Shown here piece after piece: positions 28,557 through 37,468 of a DNA stretch of 64,000 bases. Under the pieces are notes generated by a model that was not told where the DNA came from, did no database searches, and saw nothing but the letters and a program-made list of their open reading frames with translations. Both the position numbers and the translations under genes were made by a program. Source of the DNA: Pseudorhizobium banfieldiae (GTDB lineage Bacteria > Pseudomonadota > Alphaproteobacteria > Rhizobiales > Rhizobiaceae); contig NZ_FO082820.1 of assembly GCF_000967425.1 (NCBI RefSeq), positions 1,736,001 to 1,800,000 of the forward strand. The letters are read 5' to 3'. Position 1 is the stretch's first letter. Each line of letters starts with the position of its first letter.

Positions 28557-29634
28557 GGGCGGCTCCTGTCGCCTGACGCCAGACGAGACGGATGCGGTAG
28601 TGGATCAGGGTATCGCAGGACAGCACGAAGAACAGCAGAAGCCCCTGGAAGACGCGGCTCACCTTGTCCGAAATGCCGATCGAGAGCTGAGCCGCCTCGC
28701 CTCCGAGATAGGTAAGGGCGAGCACAAATCCGGAAGCGATGATGCCGAGCGGGTTCAACCTGCCAAGGAAGGCAACGATAATGGCGGTGAAGCCGTAGCC
28801 CGGAGAGATCGCCGGCTGCACATGCCCGATGGATCCTGAAACCTCCGAAATGCCGGCAAGCCCTGCCAGCGCTCCGGAGAGCAAGAACGCAAACCAGACC
28901 ATCCGCCGGGATGAGAAGCCGGCAAAACGGCCCGCACGTTCCGATTGCCCGATCACGGACACCTGAAAACCCTTCAGCATGAACCGTATCATGAACCAGA
29001 TGGCGACGGCGGCGACGAGCGCAAAGACGATGGCAAGATGGGCGCGCCCGGAATCCAGGATCTCCGGCAGCACGGCTTCCGGCACGAAAGCCTTTGTCTG
29101 CGGAAAGTTGTATCCTTGGGGATCACGCCAGGGACCCCTCACCAGCCAGTCGAGAAAAAGCTGGGCGATATAGACGAGCATCAGGCTCGTCAGGATCTCA
29201 TTCGTGTTGAAGCGTGTCTTCAGGAGCGCCGGAATGCCGGCATAGATTGCTCCGCCGATCGCACCCATGACGAGCATCAGCGGCAGGATCGCCGGCGAGT
29301 GCCAATCCGGATAGAGGACCGGGAGGATAGCACCTGTTATCGCGCCGATGGTGAACTGTCCCTCCGCGCCGATATTCCAGTTGTTGGAGCGGTAACAGGC
29401 CGCAAGACCGACCGCGATAAGGATTAACGGCGCAGCCTTGATGGCCAGTTCATGCAGGGACCAAACCTCCAGCAACGGCTCCACGAAGAAGCTGTAGAGC
29501 GCATCGACTGGGTCCTTGCCGAGGAACCAGAACATCAGGCCGCCAAAGAACAGCGTCAGCGCCAGCGCAAGGAGAGGCGATATGAAGGAGAACAGGCGCC
29601 CTCCCCGGTCCCGTTTCTGCAGTTCAATGCGCAT
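28549..29634 (-). CDS. ABC transporter permease, nucleoside/simple-sugar type
   Basis: The second permease (361 residues) of the same importer, also BPD_transp_2 family. ACYRSNNWNIGAEGQFTIGAI and the helix NTNEILTSLMLVYIAQLFL are characteristic of nucleoside-type permeases of the YufP class. The ATG at 29634 overlaps the ATPase stop by 11 bases; an upstream in-frame start would add an arginine-rich stretch and is less likely. Confidence 0.92.
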   Translation of the reverse strand: MRIELQKRDRGGRLFSFISPLLALALTLFFGGLMFWFLGKDPVDALYSFFVEPLLEVWSLHELAIKAAPLILIAVGLAACYRSNNWNIGAEGQFTIGAITGAILPVLYPDWHSPAILPLMLVMGAIGGAIYAGIPALLKTRFNTNEILTSLMLVYIAQLFLDWLVRGPWRDPQGYNFPQTKAFVPEAVLPEILDSGRAHLAIVFALVAAVAIWFMIRFMLKGFQVSVIGQSERAGRFAGFSSRRMVWFAFLLSGALAGLAGISEVSGSIGHVQPAISPGYGFTAIIVAFLGRLNPLGIIASGFVLALTYLGGEAAQLSIGISDKVSRVFQGLLLFFVLSCDTLIHYRIRLVWRQATGAAHA

Positions 29635-31186
29635 GGGACGCCTCCGCATGCGCCGAATCATGGATACCGCCCATCAGCAGGCCGATCCTTTCACGACTAA
29701 GTTCGCGCGCGGGGTAGGATGGCGAAAGCCTCCCCTCGGAAATCACCGCGATACTGGTGGCCACCTCGAATATCTCGTCCAGGTCCTGACTGATGACGAT
29801 GACCGCAGAACCTGCGTTGGCAAGGTCGACGAGTGCCTGACGGATGCGGCTCGACGCGCCTGCGTCGACGCCCCATGTCGGCTGGTTCACGACCAGGACT
29901 GCCGGCTGACGATCGAGTTCGCGTCCGACGATGAACTTCTGAAGATTGCCGCCGGAAAGAGAGCCGGCGCGCGGATCCTCTCCACTCTTGCGGACATCCA
30001 TCTCTTCACAGATCCGCTGGGTTGCCCGCTTGATCGCGCCGTGCCGGATGACGTTCATCACCCCGCCGCCGAGAAACGCGCGGCGGTCGGACTGGCTGCG
30101 TGCAAGGAGGAGATTGTCGGAGAGGCTCATCTCCGAGACTGCTGCATGTCCATGGCGCTCCTCCGGTACAAAGCCGGCTCCCAACAGGCGCCGGTCATTG
30201 ATCCCGAGGCGGCCGACCAGCGTCCCGCACAAGCGGATCGTGTCGTTGTCCGACACGGGGTATTCGCCGGAAAGTGCATCGAACAGTTCGCCCTGCCCGT
30301 TCCCCGCAACGCCGGCTACGGCTAGCACCTCGCCCGCACGCACCGTCAGGTTGATGTTCTTCAGGGCGACCGCGAATGGAGTACGGGCCGCAACAGAAAG
30401 GTTTTTGACCTCGGCCCGGACATCACCGGGAACGCTGCGATCCTCCCTCTGAACTCCGGCAACATCGGAGCCGACCATCATTCGCGCTAAGGAGGCTGCC
30501 GTCTCCTGCTTCGGATCGCAGTCGCCCGTTACCTTTCCATGGCGCAGGACGGTGGCGCGATCGCATATGCGCTGCACCTCTTCCAGCCGATGGCTGATAT
30601 AAAGCACCGACCGCCCCTCTGCCCTCAGCTTGAACAGCGTCTCGAACAGGCGATCCGCCTCCTGGGGCGTGAGAACGGAGGTCGGCTCGTCGAGGATGAT
30701 CAGTTTCGGATTCTGCAGGAGCGCGCGGACGATCTCGATGCGCTGACGTTCGCCGACGGAGAGATCCGCAACATGGGCCTTGGGATCGAGCGGCAATCCG
30801 TAGGCCTTGGACAGGCTCGCAGCCTCGTCGGAAATCCTAGCAAGCGAAATCCTGGGATCGAGAGAGAGAGCAATATTCTCGGCTACTGTCAGGGCCTCGA
30901 ACAGCGAAAAGTGCTGGAAGACCATTCCGATTCCGACGGAGCGGGCCTCCCCAGGCGAGCGTATGCTGACAGGCTGCCCCTCCCAGCGCATCTCACCTTC
31001 TGTCGGATCGAGAATGCCGAAGAGCATCTTGACGAAGGTCGATTTTCCGGCGCCGTTCTCTCCCAGCAGCGCATGGATCTCGCCGGCGCCGATATCGAGG
31101 TCGATTCCCGAGCAGGCGGGAAAGCTGCCGAAATACTTGGTAAGCTTGCGGACCGACAACAGCGGATTGACGGCCGATCCCTCCAT
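29624..31186 (-). CDS. ABC transporter ATP-binding protein (double nucleotide-binding domain)
   Basis: A 520-residue ATPase with two ABC modules, as in the nucleoside/sugar importers (YufO/RbsA type). The first module has Walker A GENGAGKSTFVKML and signature LSVGERQRIEIVRAL with ILDEPTSVLTPQE; the second has the signature LSGGNLQKFIVGREL, and its Walker A position reads GVAGNGQGELF, lacking the lysine, which is usual for the degenerate site in this family. I start at the ATG at 31186; the upstream open frame is not ABC-like. It is the first gene of the operon. Confidence 0.92.
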   Translation of the reverse strand: MEGSAVNPLLSVRKLTKYFGSFPACSGIDLDIGAGEIHALLGENGAGKSTFVKMLFGILDPTEGEMRWEGQPVSIRSPGEARSVGIGMVFQHFSLFEALTVAENIALSLDPRISLARISDEAASLSKAYGLPLDPKAHVADLSVGERQRIEIVRALLQNPKLIILDEPTSVLTPQEADRLFETLFKLRAEGRSVLYISHRLEEVQRICDRATVLRHGKVTGDCDPKQETAASLARMMVGSDVAGVQREDRSVPGDVRAEVKNLSVAARTPFAVALKNINLTVRAGEVLAVAGVAGNGQGELFDALSGEYPVSDNDTIRLCGTLVGRLGINDRRLLGAGFVPEERHGHAAVSEMSLSDNLLLARSQSDRRAFLGGGVMNVIRHGAIKRATQRICEEMDVRKSGEDPRAGSLSGGNLQKFIVGRELDRQPAVLVVNQPTWGVDAGASSRIRQALVDLANAGSAVIVISQDLDEIFEVATSIAVISEGRLSPSYPARELSRERIGLLMGGIHDSAHAEASHAH

Positions 31187-31345
31187 CACAGTCACTGCAC
31201 CCCCTTGTTCACACGGCTTCACCTTCTTCGAGGCTTGCGAGAAACGCCGCGCGTCCTGTTCACATACGGTCACGATGGGACCGCAGGCGCCTACTGTTAT
31301 CGGATTTGTTGCTGCGCACAACCGAAAACATGCATCGCCAACAGG

Positions 31346-32080
31346 TTAGGCGTTCCTGCCAAGAGACGGAAACAATTGCAGGATTGCCCCGATGAAATAG
31401 AGGTAAATCCCAGACGCCACGACGCCATAAACGAGCCAGTCGGGAGACGCGAAATGCAGCAGCAGGGAATATCCGCTGAGCACGCACCAGATCATGAGAA
31501 TGGCCAGATTGACCGGCCTTAGACGTTTGACGCGCACCGGGTGAAGGAAGTTGATGGGCAGGAACGTGAGTATCACAGAGACGATCACGACGATGAAGGC
31601 GGTGGTTTCACTCGCTTGGATGACGAAGAGCGTGAAAATCACCATGTTCCAGACGACGGGAAAGCCGGAGAAGAAATATTCGTCCGTCTTCATCCCGGTG
31701 TCGGCATAGTAGATCGCGCTCGAGATCACGATCAGCCCTGCGGCAACGAAAGACCACGGTTCGCCGATCATGCCGCTCTTGTAGAGCGCAAAGGCAGGGA
31801 GAAGAACATAGGTGACATAGTCGATGATGTTGTCCAGCGTATCTCCCGACCAGTTCGGCAGGACCTCGCGCACCCGCACCTTGCGTGCAATGGGACCGTC
31901 GATACCGTCTACGAACAGTGCAAGCCCTAGCCACCAGAACATGTCGACAAAGCGGCTCTCGGCCGCTGCCACCACCCCGAGAAAGGCGAGAAACGATCCC
32001 GATGCGGTCAGGAGGTGGACGGAAAACGCGCGGATCTCGGCATAGGGGACTTTTCGGTAGTTGAAAATTCGTCTGATCAC
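31346..32080 (-). CDS. pcs: Phosphatidylcholine synthase
   Basis: An inner-membrane CDP-alcohol phosphotransferase (about 244 residues) that condenses CDP-diacylglycerol with choline to make phosphatidylcholine directly, a pathway first found in Sinorhizobium meliloti. The modified family motif is visible as DGPIAR, twelve residues, then GDTLDNIIDY (DG-X2-AR-X12-G-X3-D-X3-D). Several membrane segments follow, and LPINFLHPVRVKRLRP is typical of Pcs. I choose a GTG start at 32080 giving a length close to known Pcs proteins (about 240); the frame stays open upstream. It stands alone between the ABC operon and the divergent hydroxylase gene. Confidence 0.94.
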   Translation of the reverse strand: MIRRIFNYRKVPYAEIRAFSVHLLTASGSFLAFLGVVAAAESRFVDMFWWLGLALFVDGIDGPIARKVRVREVLPNWSGDTLDNIIDYVTYVLLPAFALYKSGMIGEPWSFVAAGLIVISSAIYYADTGMKTDEYFFSGFPVVWNMVIFTLFVIQASETTAFIVVIVSVILTFLPINFLHPVRVKRLRPVNLAILMIWCVLSGYSLLLHFASPDWLVYGVVASGIYLYFIGAILQLFPSLGRNA

Positions 32081-32256
32081 GCGCCATTCCCGTTCTGTTT
32101 GACGACCTATGCTGCGAAAACTGCCGCTTTGCAACCGGCCACTCCCGACCGGCATCCCTTGCGCGCAGGATTTGCGATCTGCGCTGCCGCGTCCCATGGA
32201 TAAGGAGGCGGGAAGGCTCTACATAGCGCGAATTGGTTTGCCGACGAGGATGCATC

Positions 32257-33495
32257 ATGCTGGACTATGAAGTTGCGGTGGTAGGTGGCGGATTGGCCGG
32301 CACGGTTGCAGCGCTTGCGATGGCGCGTGACGGGCGTCGGGTCGCCCTGATCGCACCGGAGGCACCGGCGCACGACGAGCGGACGACGGCGCTGATGGAC
32401 CACTCCATTCGCTTCATGGAGCGCCTCGGGGTCTGGGACCGGATCGCCCCGACTGCCGCCCCTCTCAGCGTGATGCAGATCATCGACGGAACCGACCGGC
32501 TCCTGCGGGCGCCGACGGCGCAGTTCCGATCCGCCGACGTCGGTTTGACCGCATTCGGGTATAACATTCCCAACCGCGGTCTCCTCGAATGCCTGGAGAG
32601 TGCAATTTCGGCAGAGCCAAATGTCACCCGTCATCCGGTCACCATGGAGGCCTGCGCGCTGGCGCAGGACAAGGCACACCTCACGCTGGGTGACGGGACG
32701 ACCGTGACCGCGGATTTCTTGATCGGTGCGGACGGGCGCTCGTCGCGCGTTCGGGAAAGTGCCGGCATCGGCACCCGGCGCTGGTCCTATCCGCAGTCGG
32801 CCATCGTGCTGAATTTCGGGCACGCTCTGCCACACGGCAACATCTCCACCGAGTTCCATACCCCCACCGGCCCCTTCACCCAGGTCCCCCTGCCCGGCAA
32901 TCGCTCCAGCCTGGTCTGGGTCGTCAGACCGGACGAGGCAGAGCGGCTGCTGGCGCTTCCGCTCGATCAGATCTCCCTGCAGGTCGAGAAGCGGATGCAG
33001 TCGATGCTCGGAAAGGTGACGGTCGAGCCCGGCCCCCAATGCTGGCCGCTGTCGAGCCTGATGGCCGATCGTTTCGGCAAGGGCCGCATGGCTCTCGTCG
33101 GAGAAGCCGCTCACGTGTTTCCGCCCATTGGCGCGCAGGGGCTGAACCTCTCGCTGAGGGACATCATCACGCTGACAGAACTCCTGGCAGACACGGTGGG
33201 CAGGCCCATTGCCGCCGATGCCGGTGACCGCTTCAATCGCCGTCGCCGCCCGGACATCATGACGCGGACCTTCGGCGTCGATCTCCTGAACCGGTCGCTT
33301 CTGTCTCACTTCCTGCCCATCCAGATGCTGCGCGCTACAGGCATGCACCTTCTGAATGCGGTTCCACCGCTGCGCAATCTCGTGATGCGCGAGGGCGTGG
33401 AGCCTGGGCGCGGGCTGCGGGCGTTTGTCGACCAGCTACGGGAAGAGGTCCGGCGGAAGAAGCCCGGCGGTGATCAGGTAGAGAAGCACCGGTAG
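32257..33495 (+). CDS. UbiH/COQ6-type FAD-dependent hydroxylase
   Basis: A 412-residue flavin monooxygenase of the UbiH/UbiF/COQ6 family, which hydroxylates the ubiquinone ring. The N-terminal FAD fold EVAVVGGGLAGTVAALAMAR, the DG motif FLIGADGRSSRVRESAGI, and the second FAD block RMALVGEAAHVFPPIGAQGLNL are intact. Which ring position it acts on cannot be told. The ATG at 32257 follows GAGGATG. Its last 60 bases overlap the end of the convergent AEC transporter gene. Confidence 0.88.
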   Translation: MLDYEVAVVGGGLAGTVAALAMARDGRRVALIAPEAPAHDERTTALMDHSIRFMERLGVWDRIAPTAAPLSVMQIIDGTDRLLRAPTAQFRSADVGLTAFGYNIPNRGLLECLESAISAEPNVTRHPVTMEACALAQDKAHLTLGDGTTVTADFLIGADGRSSRVRESAGIGTRRWSYPQSAIVLNFGHALPHGNISTEFHTPTGPFTQVPLPGNRSSLVWVVRPDEAERLLALPLDQISLQVEKRMQSMLGKVTVEPGPQCWPLSSLMADRFGKGRMALVGEAAHVFPPIGAQGLNLSLRDIITLTELLADTVGRPIAADAGDRFNRRRRPDIMTRTFGVDLLNRSLLSHFLPIQMLRATGMHLLNAVPPLRNLVMREGVEPGRGLRAFVDQLREEVRRKKPGGDQVEKHR

Positions 33496-34398
33496 CGTCA
33501 GGACCGAGAGTCCCGTGGTGATCAGCACGGTTGCGGATGCCCTTTCCTGCCAGACCCCGTATTGCTGGCTGATGACGAAGACATTGGTCGCGCTGGGAAG
33601 TGCCGCGAGCAGGACCGCCGCATAGACCCAAACAGGATCGAAGTCGCCGGCAAGAGACAGAACCACGTAGACTGCTACCGGGTGGATGATCAGCTTTGCG
33701 GCCGACAGATAGCCGATCTCTACCGGGACCCGTTTGAGCGGCCGTAGCGCTAGTGTCACGCCCATCGCAAAGAGCGCGCAAGGGGCGGCCGCCTGGGCCA
33801 GATAGTCGACAAGACGCTGCGCCGCCGTCGGCACCGCAAGCCCGCTTGCCGCCACTAGGAAACCCAGCGCGGTGGATATGATAAACGGATGCAGCGCCAC
33901 CTTTCGCACGACTTCGCCGGCCAGTTGAAGCGGCGGTCGTTTGTCGCCGCCCGCCACCGCCATCATGGCCGGCGCCACGATGAAGTGCGTGGCGTTCTCG
34001 AGGCAGACGATGAGCGCGACGGGCACCGCAGCCGCATCGCCGAAGGCGAGGAGCGCGAGACCCGGACCCATATAGCCGATATTGCCGTAGGAGCCCCCAA
34101 ACGCCTGAATGGTTGAATCGGCCACCGATGCACGCCGGAGGAATCGCGCGATCAGGAAGAGCAGGATGAAGATTGCATAGGTCGCGGCAATGTCGGCAGC
34201 GATGAAGTCGATGCGCGCCAGATCCTCGATCGGCGTTCGCGAAACGAGCTTGAAGAAAAGCGCCGGCAAGGCTGCATAGATGATGAACGTATTCATCCAG
34301 CCAAGCGCCTCGGCCGGCTGGCGCGTCACGCGAGCGGCGACATAGCCGATCAGGATCAGTCCGAAAAAGGGCAACAGCAATGCTGTGATGTCGGCCAT
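33436..34398 (-). CDS. AEC family transporter
   Basis: A 320-residue membrane protein of the auxin efflux carrier (AEC) family with about ten helices, beginning MADITALLLPFFGLILIGYV. The family-typical SYGNIGYMGPGLALLAFG and the C-terminal half SATNVFVISQQYGV are present. Bacterial members export or import small organic acids such as malonate or malate; the substrate here is not evident. The end overlaps the end of the convergent hydroxylase gene by 60 bases, so the last helix is encoded opposite the hydroxylase tail. Confidence 0.87.
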   Translation of the reverse strand: MADITALLLPFFGLILIGYVAARVTRQPAEALGWMNTFIIYAALPALFFKLVSRTPIEDLARIDFIAADIAATYAIFILLFLIARFLRRASVADSTIQAFGGSYGNIGYMGPGLALLAFGDAAAVPVALIVCLENATHFIVAPAMMAVAGGDKRPPLQLAGEVVRKVALHPFIISTALGFLVAASGLAVPTAAQRLVDYLAQAAAPCALFAMGVTLALRPLKRVPVEIGYLSAAKLIIHPVAVYVVLSLAGDFDPVWVYAAVLLAALPSATNVFVISQQYGVWQERASATVLITTGLSVLTLPVLLYLITAGLLPPDLFP

Positions 34399-34439
34399 CG
34401 TCTATCCTTCACCCGCGCCGATCCGGCGAAGGGCCCGGC

Positions 34440-35189
34440 TTAGCCGATTTGCATCAGGATTGGAAAGGTCTGCTGGAACCAGATCGCGACCGTACTGATG
34501 AACCCGAACATGAATGCCAGTCCGGTGAGGACGAGCAGCACGCCCATGACCTTCTCGACAGCACCGAGGTGCCGGCGGAAGCGCGACAGGAAACGCATGA
34601 ACGAGCCCGAGAAGCCGGCCGCGATCCAGAAGGGGACGGCAAGCCCGAGCGAATAGACGGCAAGCAGCGTCGCTCCGTCGCCCACCGTCTCGCGGGAGGC
34701 CGCGACACCGAGGATTGCCCCGAGGACCGGACCGATGCAGGGGGTCCAGCCGAATGCGAAGGCGAGGCCCATGACATAGGCGCCGGAAAGGGTTGCGGGT
34801 TTTCCGCTGCTCTGAAAGCGCGCCTCGCGGGAAAGCAGACCGATCCGGAAAACGCCGAGGAAATTGAGGCCCATGGCGATGATGATCAGCCCGCCGATCT
34901 TGGACAGGAGATCGAGATGCTGGCGCAGCAACACCCCGATGGTCGATGCGCCGGCGCCGAGTGCCACGAAGACCGTTGCAAAGCCGAGGGTAAAGAAGAC
35001 GGCGGCCGTCAGCACCGCCCGCCGCGTTGCCACTGCGGCCTCGCTCGGCCCCTCCCCGCGAAACTGGTCCACGGAAATGCCAGCCATGTAGCAGAGATAG
35101 GGCGGTACCAGCGGCAGCACGCACGGCGACAGGAACGACAGGGCTCCCGCCAGCAAGGCACTCCAAAACGATATGTCCGCAATCGACAA
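34440..35189 (-). CDS. ccdA: Cytochrome c biogenesis protein CcdA
   Basis: A 249-residue inner-membrane thiol-disulphide carrier with six helices; it passes electrons from cytosolic thioredoxin to periplasmic thiols for cytochrome c maturation. The two reactive cysteines are in LSFLSPCVLPLVPPYLCYMA and FGWTPCIGPVLGAILG. The start is probably the TTG at 35189, six bases after a consensus AGGAG; another TTG two codons earlier abuts that site and is unlikely. It lies 41 bases upstream of the AEC transporter start and may be co-transcribed with it. Confidence 0.93.
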   Translation of the reverse strand: MSIADISFWSALLAGALSFLSPCVLPLVPPYLCYMAGISVDQFRGEGPSEAAVATRRAVLTAAVFFTLGFATVFVALGAGASTIGVLLRQHLDLLSKIGGLIIIAMGLNFLGVFRIGLLSREARFQSSGKPATLSGAYVMGLAFAFGWTPCIGPVLGAILGVAASRETVGDGATLLAVYSLGLAVPFWIAAGFSGSFMRFLSRFRRHLGAVEKVMGVLLVLTGLAFMFGFISTVAIWFQQTFPILMQIG

Positions 35190-35317
35190 CAGCAACTCCT
35201 GCGATCCGCCCTATCCAGGGTCCGCCTGCCTAAAGCATGGTGAGACCGCAATGCCAATCACGTTTTTGAATGCAGCTTGTCTTGGGACAAGAAGCCGCAT
35301 TTTTGCTGTTTTTGCGG

Positions 35318-35346
35318 TTGACCCGGAAAGCCCGTCTGCATATGTT
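35318..35346 (+). promoter_or_regulatory. Sigma-70 promoter of tRNA-Lys
   Basis: TTGACC at 35318-35323, a 17-base spacer, and TATGTT at 35341-35346, placing the predicted transcription start about 30 bases before the tRNA. Confidence 0.75.
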
Positions 35347-35382
35347 CCGCGCACTTCCGAAAGGGGCTTCCCCTTTGCGTGG

Positions 35383-35458
35383 GAGAGCGTAGCTCAGCCG
35401 GTAGAGCAACTGACTTTTAATCAGTAGGTCCAGGGTTCGAACCCCTGCGCTCTCACCA
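35383..35458 (+). tRNA. tRNA-Lys (anticodon TTT), CCA encoded
   Basis: A complete 76-base cloverleaf. The acceptor stem GAGAGCG pairs with CGCTCTC, the D arm is GCTC...GAGC, the anticodon stem ACTGA/TCAGT encloses loop CTTTTAA (anticodon TTT at 35416-35418), and the T arm CAGGG-TTCGAAC-CCCTG is standard. The discriminator A and CCA are encoded. Confidence 0.98.
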
Positions 35459-35539
35459 ACCTCCCCTCATCTTGAGTTTGGAACCCACAATCTTGCCCCA
35501 AGATGACGATTGTGCTGCTGCATCTATATACGATCTGTC

Positions 35540-36049
35540 ATGACGAGGTTGATGAGCAGATTGCGCGAATGGGCCCGATTGCTGAAACGCGATGTGGTGG
35601 CACTCTGGGTCGCTGCAAGAGACCCGCGCACTCCGCTCGGAGCGAAAATCGTTGCAGCCTGCGTCGCGGCTTACGCCTTGTCTCCTGTAGACCTGATCCC
35701 CGACTTCGTGCCTCTCCTCGGCTACCTCGATGACCTGCTGATCGTGCCTCTTGGTACCGCTCTTGCGATCCGCTTGATCCCCCCTGGCCTGATGTCCGAA
35801 TTCAGGGTACTTGCTGAAGAGATCAGCGCGCGCCCGAGCAGTCGTGCCGGACTTCTGGCGATTATCTTGATCTGGGCGCTCGCAACTGGGCTGGCCGGCT
35901 GGTGGGTCTGGGAGGTCCTGGAAACGGCTGATCCGTTGGAGCAGGCGCCCTCGAGAGTCTCGGCACCGAAGATGTCCACACAGGCAACTAGGTTGCCTGT
36001 GATCCGCCCCCCGCCAAGATCCGATAAGGCCCGTCTAGCTCCCGCGTGA
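35540..36049 (+). CDS. DUF1232 (YkvA family) membrane protein
   Basis: A protein of about 169 residues with the DUF1232 core: KIVAACVAAYALSPVDLIPD followed by FVPLLGYLDDLLIVPLG. A transmembrane segment (LLAIILIWALATGLAGWWVW) comes after it and the tail is basic and proline-rich. The family function is unknown. The start is uncertain: the ATG at 35540 has no strong ribosome binding site, and another ATG lies at 35552. Confidence 0.75.
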   Translation: MTRLMSRLREWARLLKRDVVALWVAARDPRTPLGAKIVAACVAAYALSPVDLIPDFVPLLGYLDDLLIVPLGTALAIRLIPPGLMSEFRVLAEEISARPSSRAGLLAIILIWALATGLAGWWVWEVLETADPLEQAPSRVSAPKMSTQATRLPVIRPPPRSDKARLAPA

Positions 36050-36114
36050 TTGACCCCACGTGCTTCCAACGAGATGCACCTACCTGATTACATTTTTCAT
36101 CAGCTTTGGTATTC

Positions 36115-36128
36115 TTGACCGTTGTCAA
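36115..36128 (+). promoter_or_regulatory. FNR/FixK-type box (anaerobox)
   Basis: TTGAC-CGTT-GTCAA is a perfect palindrome fitting the TTGAY-N4-RTCAA pattern bound by FixK, FnrN and related regulators in rhizobia. Its centre is only 34 bases before the start codon of the next gene, closer than the usual -41 activation geometry would allow. Confidence 0.62.
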
Positions 36129-36155
36129 ACTTGGCTCTGACAGGAGGGGATTGTC

Positions 36156-36557
36156 ATGCCACGCCTAGCAAATCTGTATTTCAAGACTGCGATCTGTTTT
36201 CTCATCCTCGGCATCATCATGGGGCTGCAGATGTCGATTTCGCACGATCACGCCGCAGGCGGTGCCCATGCTCACAACAACCTGCTCGGCTGGGTGACCA
36301 TGGCGATCTTCGGCGGATACTATGCGCTGAACCCTGCCAAGGCCGAAACGCGGCTCGCCCAGCTGCAATACTGGGTCTACACGGCAGGCGTCACCGTGAT
36401 GATCCCCAGCCTCTACCTGCTGCTCGGCGGCAATGCCGCCATGGAGCCGCTCGTCGCGATCTCGTCGATCGTAACGTTCGCCGGCGTCCTGTTGTTTGCC
36501 GGGGTTATCTTCACCCGGCCCAAGCCGATTGCTGAACCGGCCGCAGTACCGGGCTGA
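36156..36557 (+). CDS. Small haem-copper-oxidase subunit I-like membrane protein
   Basis: A 133-residue protein with four predicted membrane segments (starting YFKTAICFLILGIIMGLQMS). The segment SHDHAAGGAHAHNNLLGWVT has several histidines and an HAHxNLLGW pattern like that of a helix in cbb3 oxidase and nitric-oxide reductase catalytic subunits, but the protein is far too short to be an oxidase. Similar short proteins are found in rhizobia; I do not know their function. The ribosome binding site AGGAGGGG is strong. A FixK/FNR-type box upstream suggests oxygen-linked regulation. Confidence 0.65.
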   Translation: MPRLANLYFKTAICFLILGIIMGLQMSISHDHAAGGAHAHNNLLGWVTMAIFGGYYALNPAKAETRLAQLQYWVYTAGVTVMIPSLYLLLGGNAAMEPLVAISSIVTFAGVLLFAGVIFTRPKPIAEPAAVPG

Positions 36558-36591
36558 GGGGCATCGGACCAGGCTGCAGGTTGATCAGAAT

Positions 36592-36620
36592 GGCGGGCGG
36601 ATTCTCGGCGCCCGCCCCTT
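36592..36620. terminator. Terminator between convergent genes
   Basis: An 8-bp stem GGCGGGCG/CGCCCGCC with a 9-base loop, followed by CCTTTCCC, between the stops of the small membrane protein gene and the methyltransferase gene. Confidence 0.65.
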
Positions 36621-36629
36621 TCCCTGGCG

Positions 36630-37388
36630 TCAGCCGCAGACGAAAGTCGGAGGCTCGACCGCATAGTGGCGCTGACCGCGCCCAAGAAGGTAGACCTCAC
36701 GCTCCGGATGATCGCGAATGACGAAGCCGGCGCTGCGCAGCATCGCCTCCATCGCAGCCGAATTGGGCAGGAACCAGTTCGTCGGGTCGCTTGCATAGCG
36801 TTCCTCGACGAAGAACAGCTTCGGATAGTCCGGCCGGTCAAAGACCGTCCATTCTGAAAAGTCGTAGTTTTCCTGGAGTTCAGGTAGACGCTCATCGCCG
36901 CGCTGCAGGCACTGGAAGAGCATCAGGTCGTCAGCGACGTGCTCGTAGATCAGGTCGAGGGCGAGCAGCGGGTGCCGCAGGTGGTACAGAACGCCCATGA
37001 AGATCACCAGGTCGAACCGCTCCTTGAGCTTCGGGACGTCGTAGACGGACATCTGGAGGTATTCGATATCGAGGCCCTCGTGCTTGGCCGCGAACCGCGC
37101 CTGTTCCAGGTAGCGGGGATCCGGCTCCAGGCCAACGACCCTCCCAGCGTTCCGCCTCTTCATTTCCATCGCGTAGAAGCCGGCATTGCAGCCGATATCG
37201 AGGACGCTGCGGCCTTCCAGGTCATCTGGAATGACATGCCTGAAGCCCTGCCATTTGAAGTTGGGGTAGTCGCCGAGAAAGTGCTCGGGCGCCGTTTCGA
37301 CACCGCCGATCCGCATGTTCTGGAACCATGGACCAAGGCTATCGATCTGTTCCTTCAGGTGGCGTCCCGGATCGCTACGTGCATCCAT
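36630..37388 (-). CDS. SAM-dependent methyltransferase of the glycan cluster
   Basis: A 252-residue class I methyltransferase. The SAM-binding motif I reads RSVLDIGCNAGFYAMEMKR and the acidic motif VVGLEPDPRYL; FDLVIFMGVLYHLRHPLLAL is motif IV/V-like. It resembles CmoB-type enzymes in the middle (GFYAMEM, GVLYHLRHPL), but its neighbours are glycosyltransferases. I recall a named family (TIGR04290, after a Ramlibacter gene) that sits in glycosyltransferase clusters, but could not check. It lies 80 bases downstream of the last glycosyltransferase and is probably the final gene of that operon; it may methylate a sugar. Confidence 0.8.
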   Translation of the reverse strand: MDARSDPGRHLKEQIDSLGPWFQNMRIGGVETAPEHFLGDYPNFKWQGFRHVIPDDLEGRSVLDIGCNAGFYAMEMKRRNAGRVVGLEPDPRYLEQARFAAKHEGLDIEYLQMSVYDVPKLKERFDLVIFMGVLYHLRHPLLALDLIYEHVADDLMLFQCLQRGDERLPELQENYDFSEWTVFDRPDYPKLFFVEERYASDPTNWFLPNSAAMEAMLRSAGFVIRDHPEREVYLLGRGQRHYAVEPPTFVCG

Positions 37389-37468
37389 TCCTACTATCCC
37401 ATGTCTGGTTGACCGTTGGCGGTGGGGAATCGATCCAGAGCATCAGTGGCTTTGGGCCTGGCTTCCCT

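Noticed and set aside
27798..28715. 305-codon plus-strand frame opposite the importer permeases
   Set aside because: The composition is highly charged and low in hydrophobic residues, as expected of the complement of membrane protein genes.
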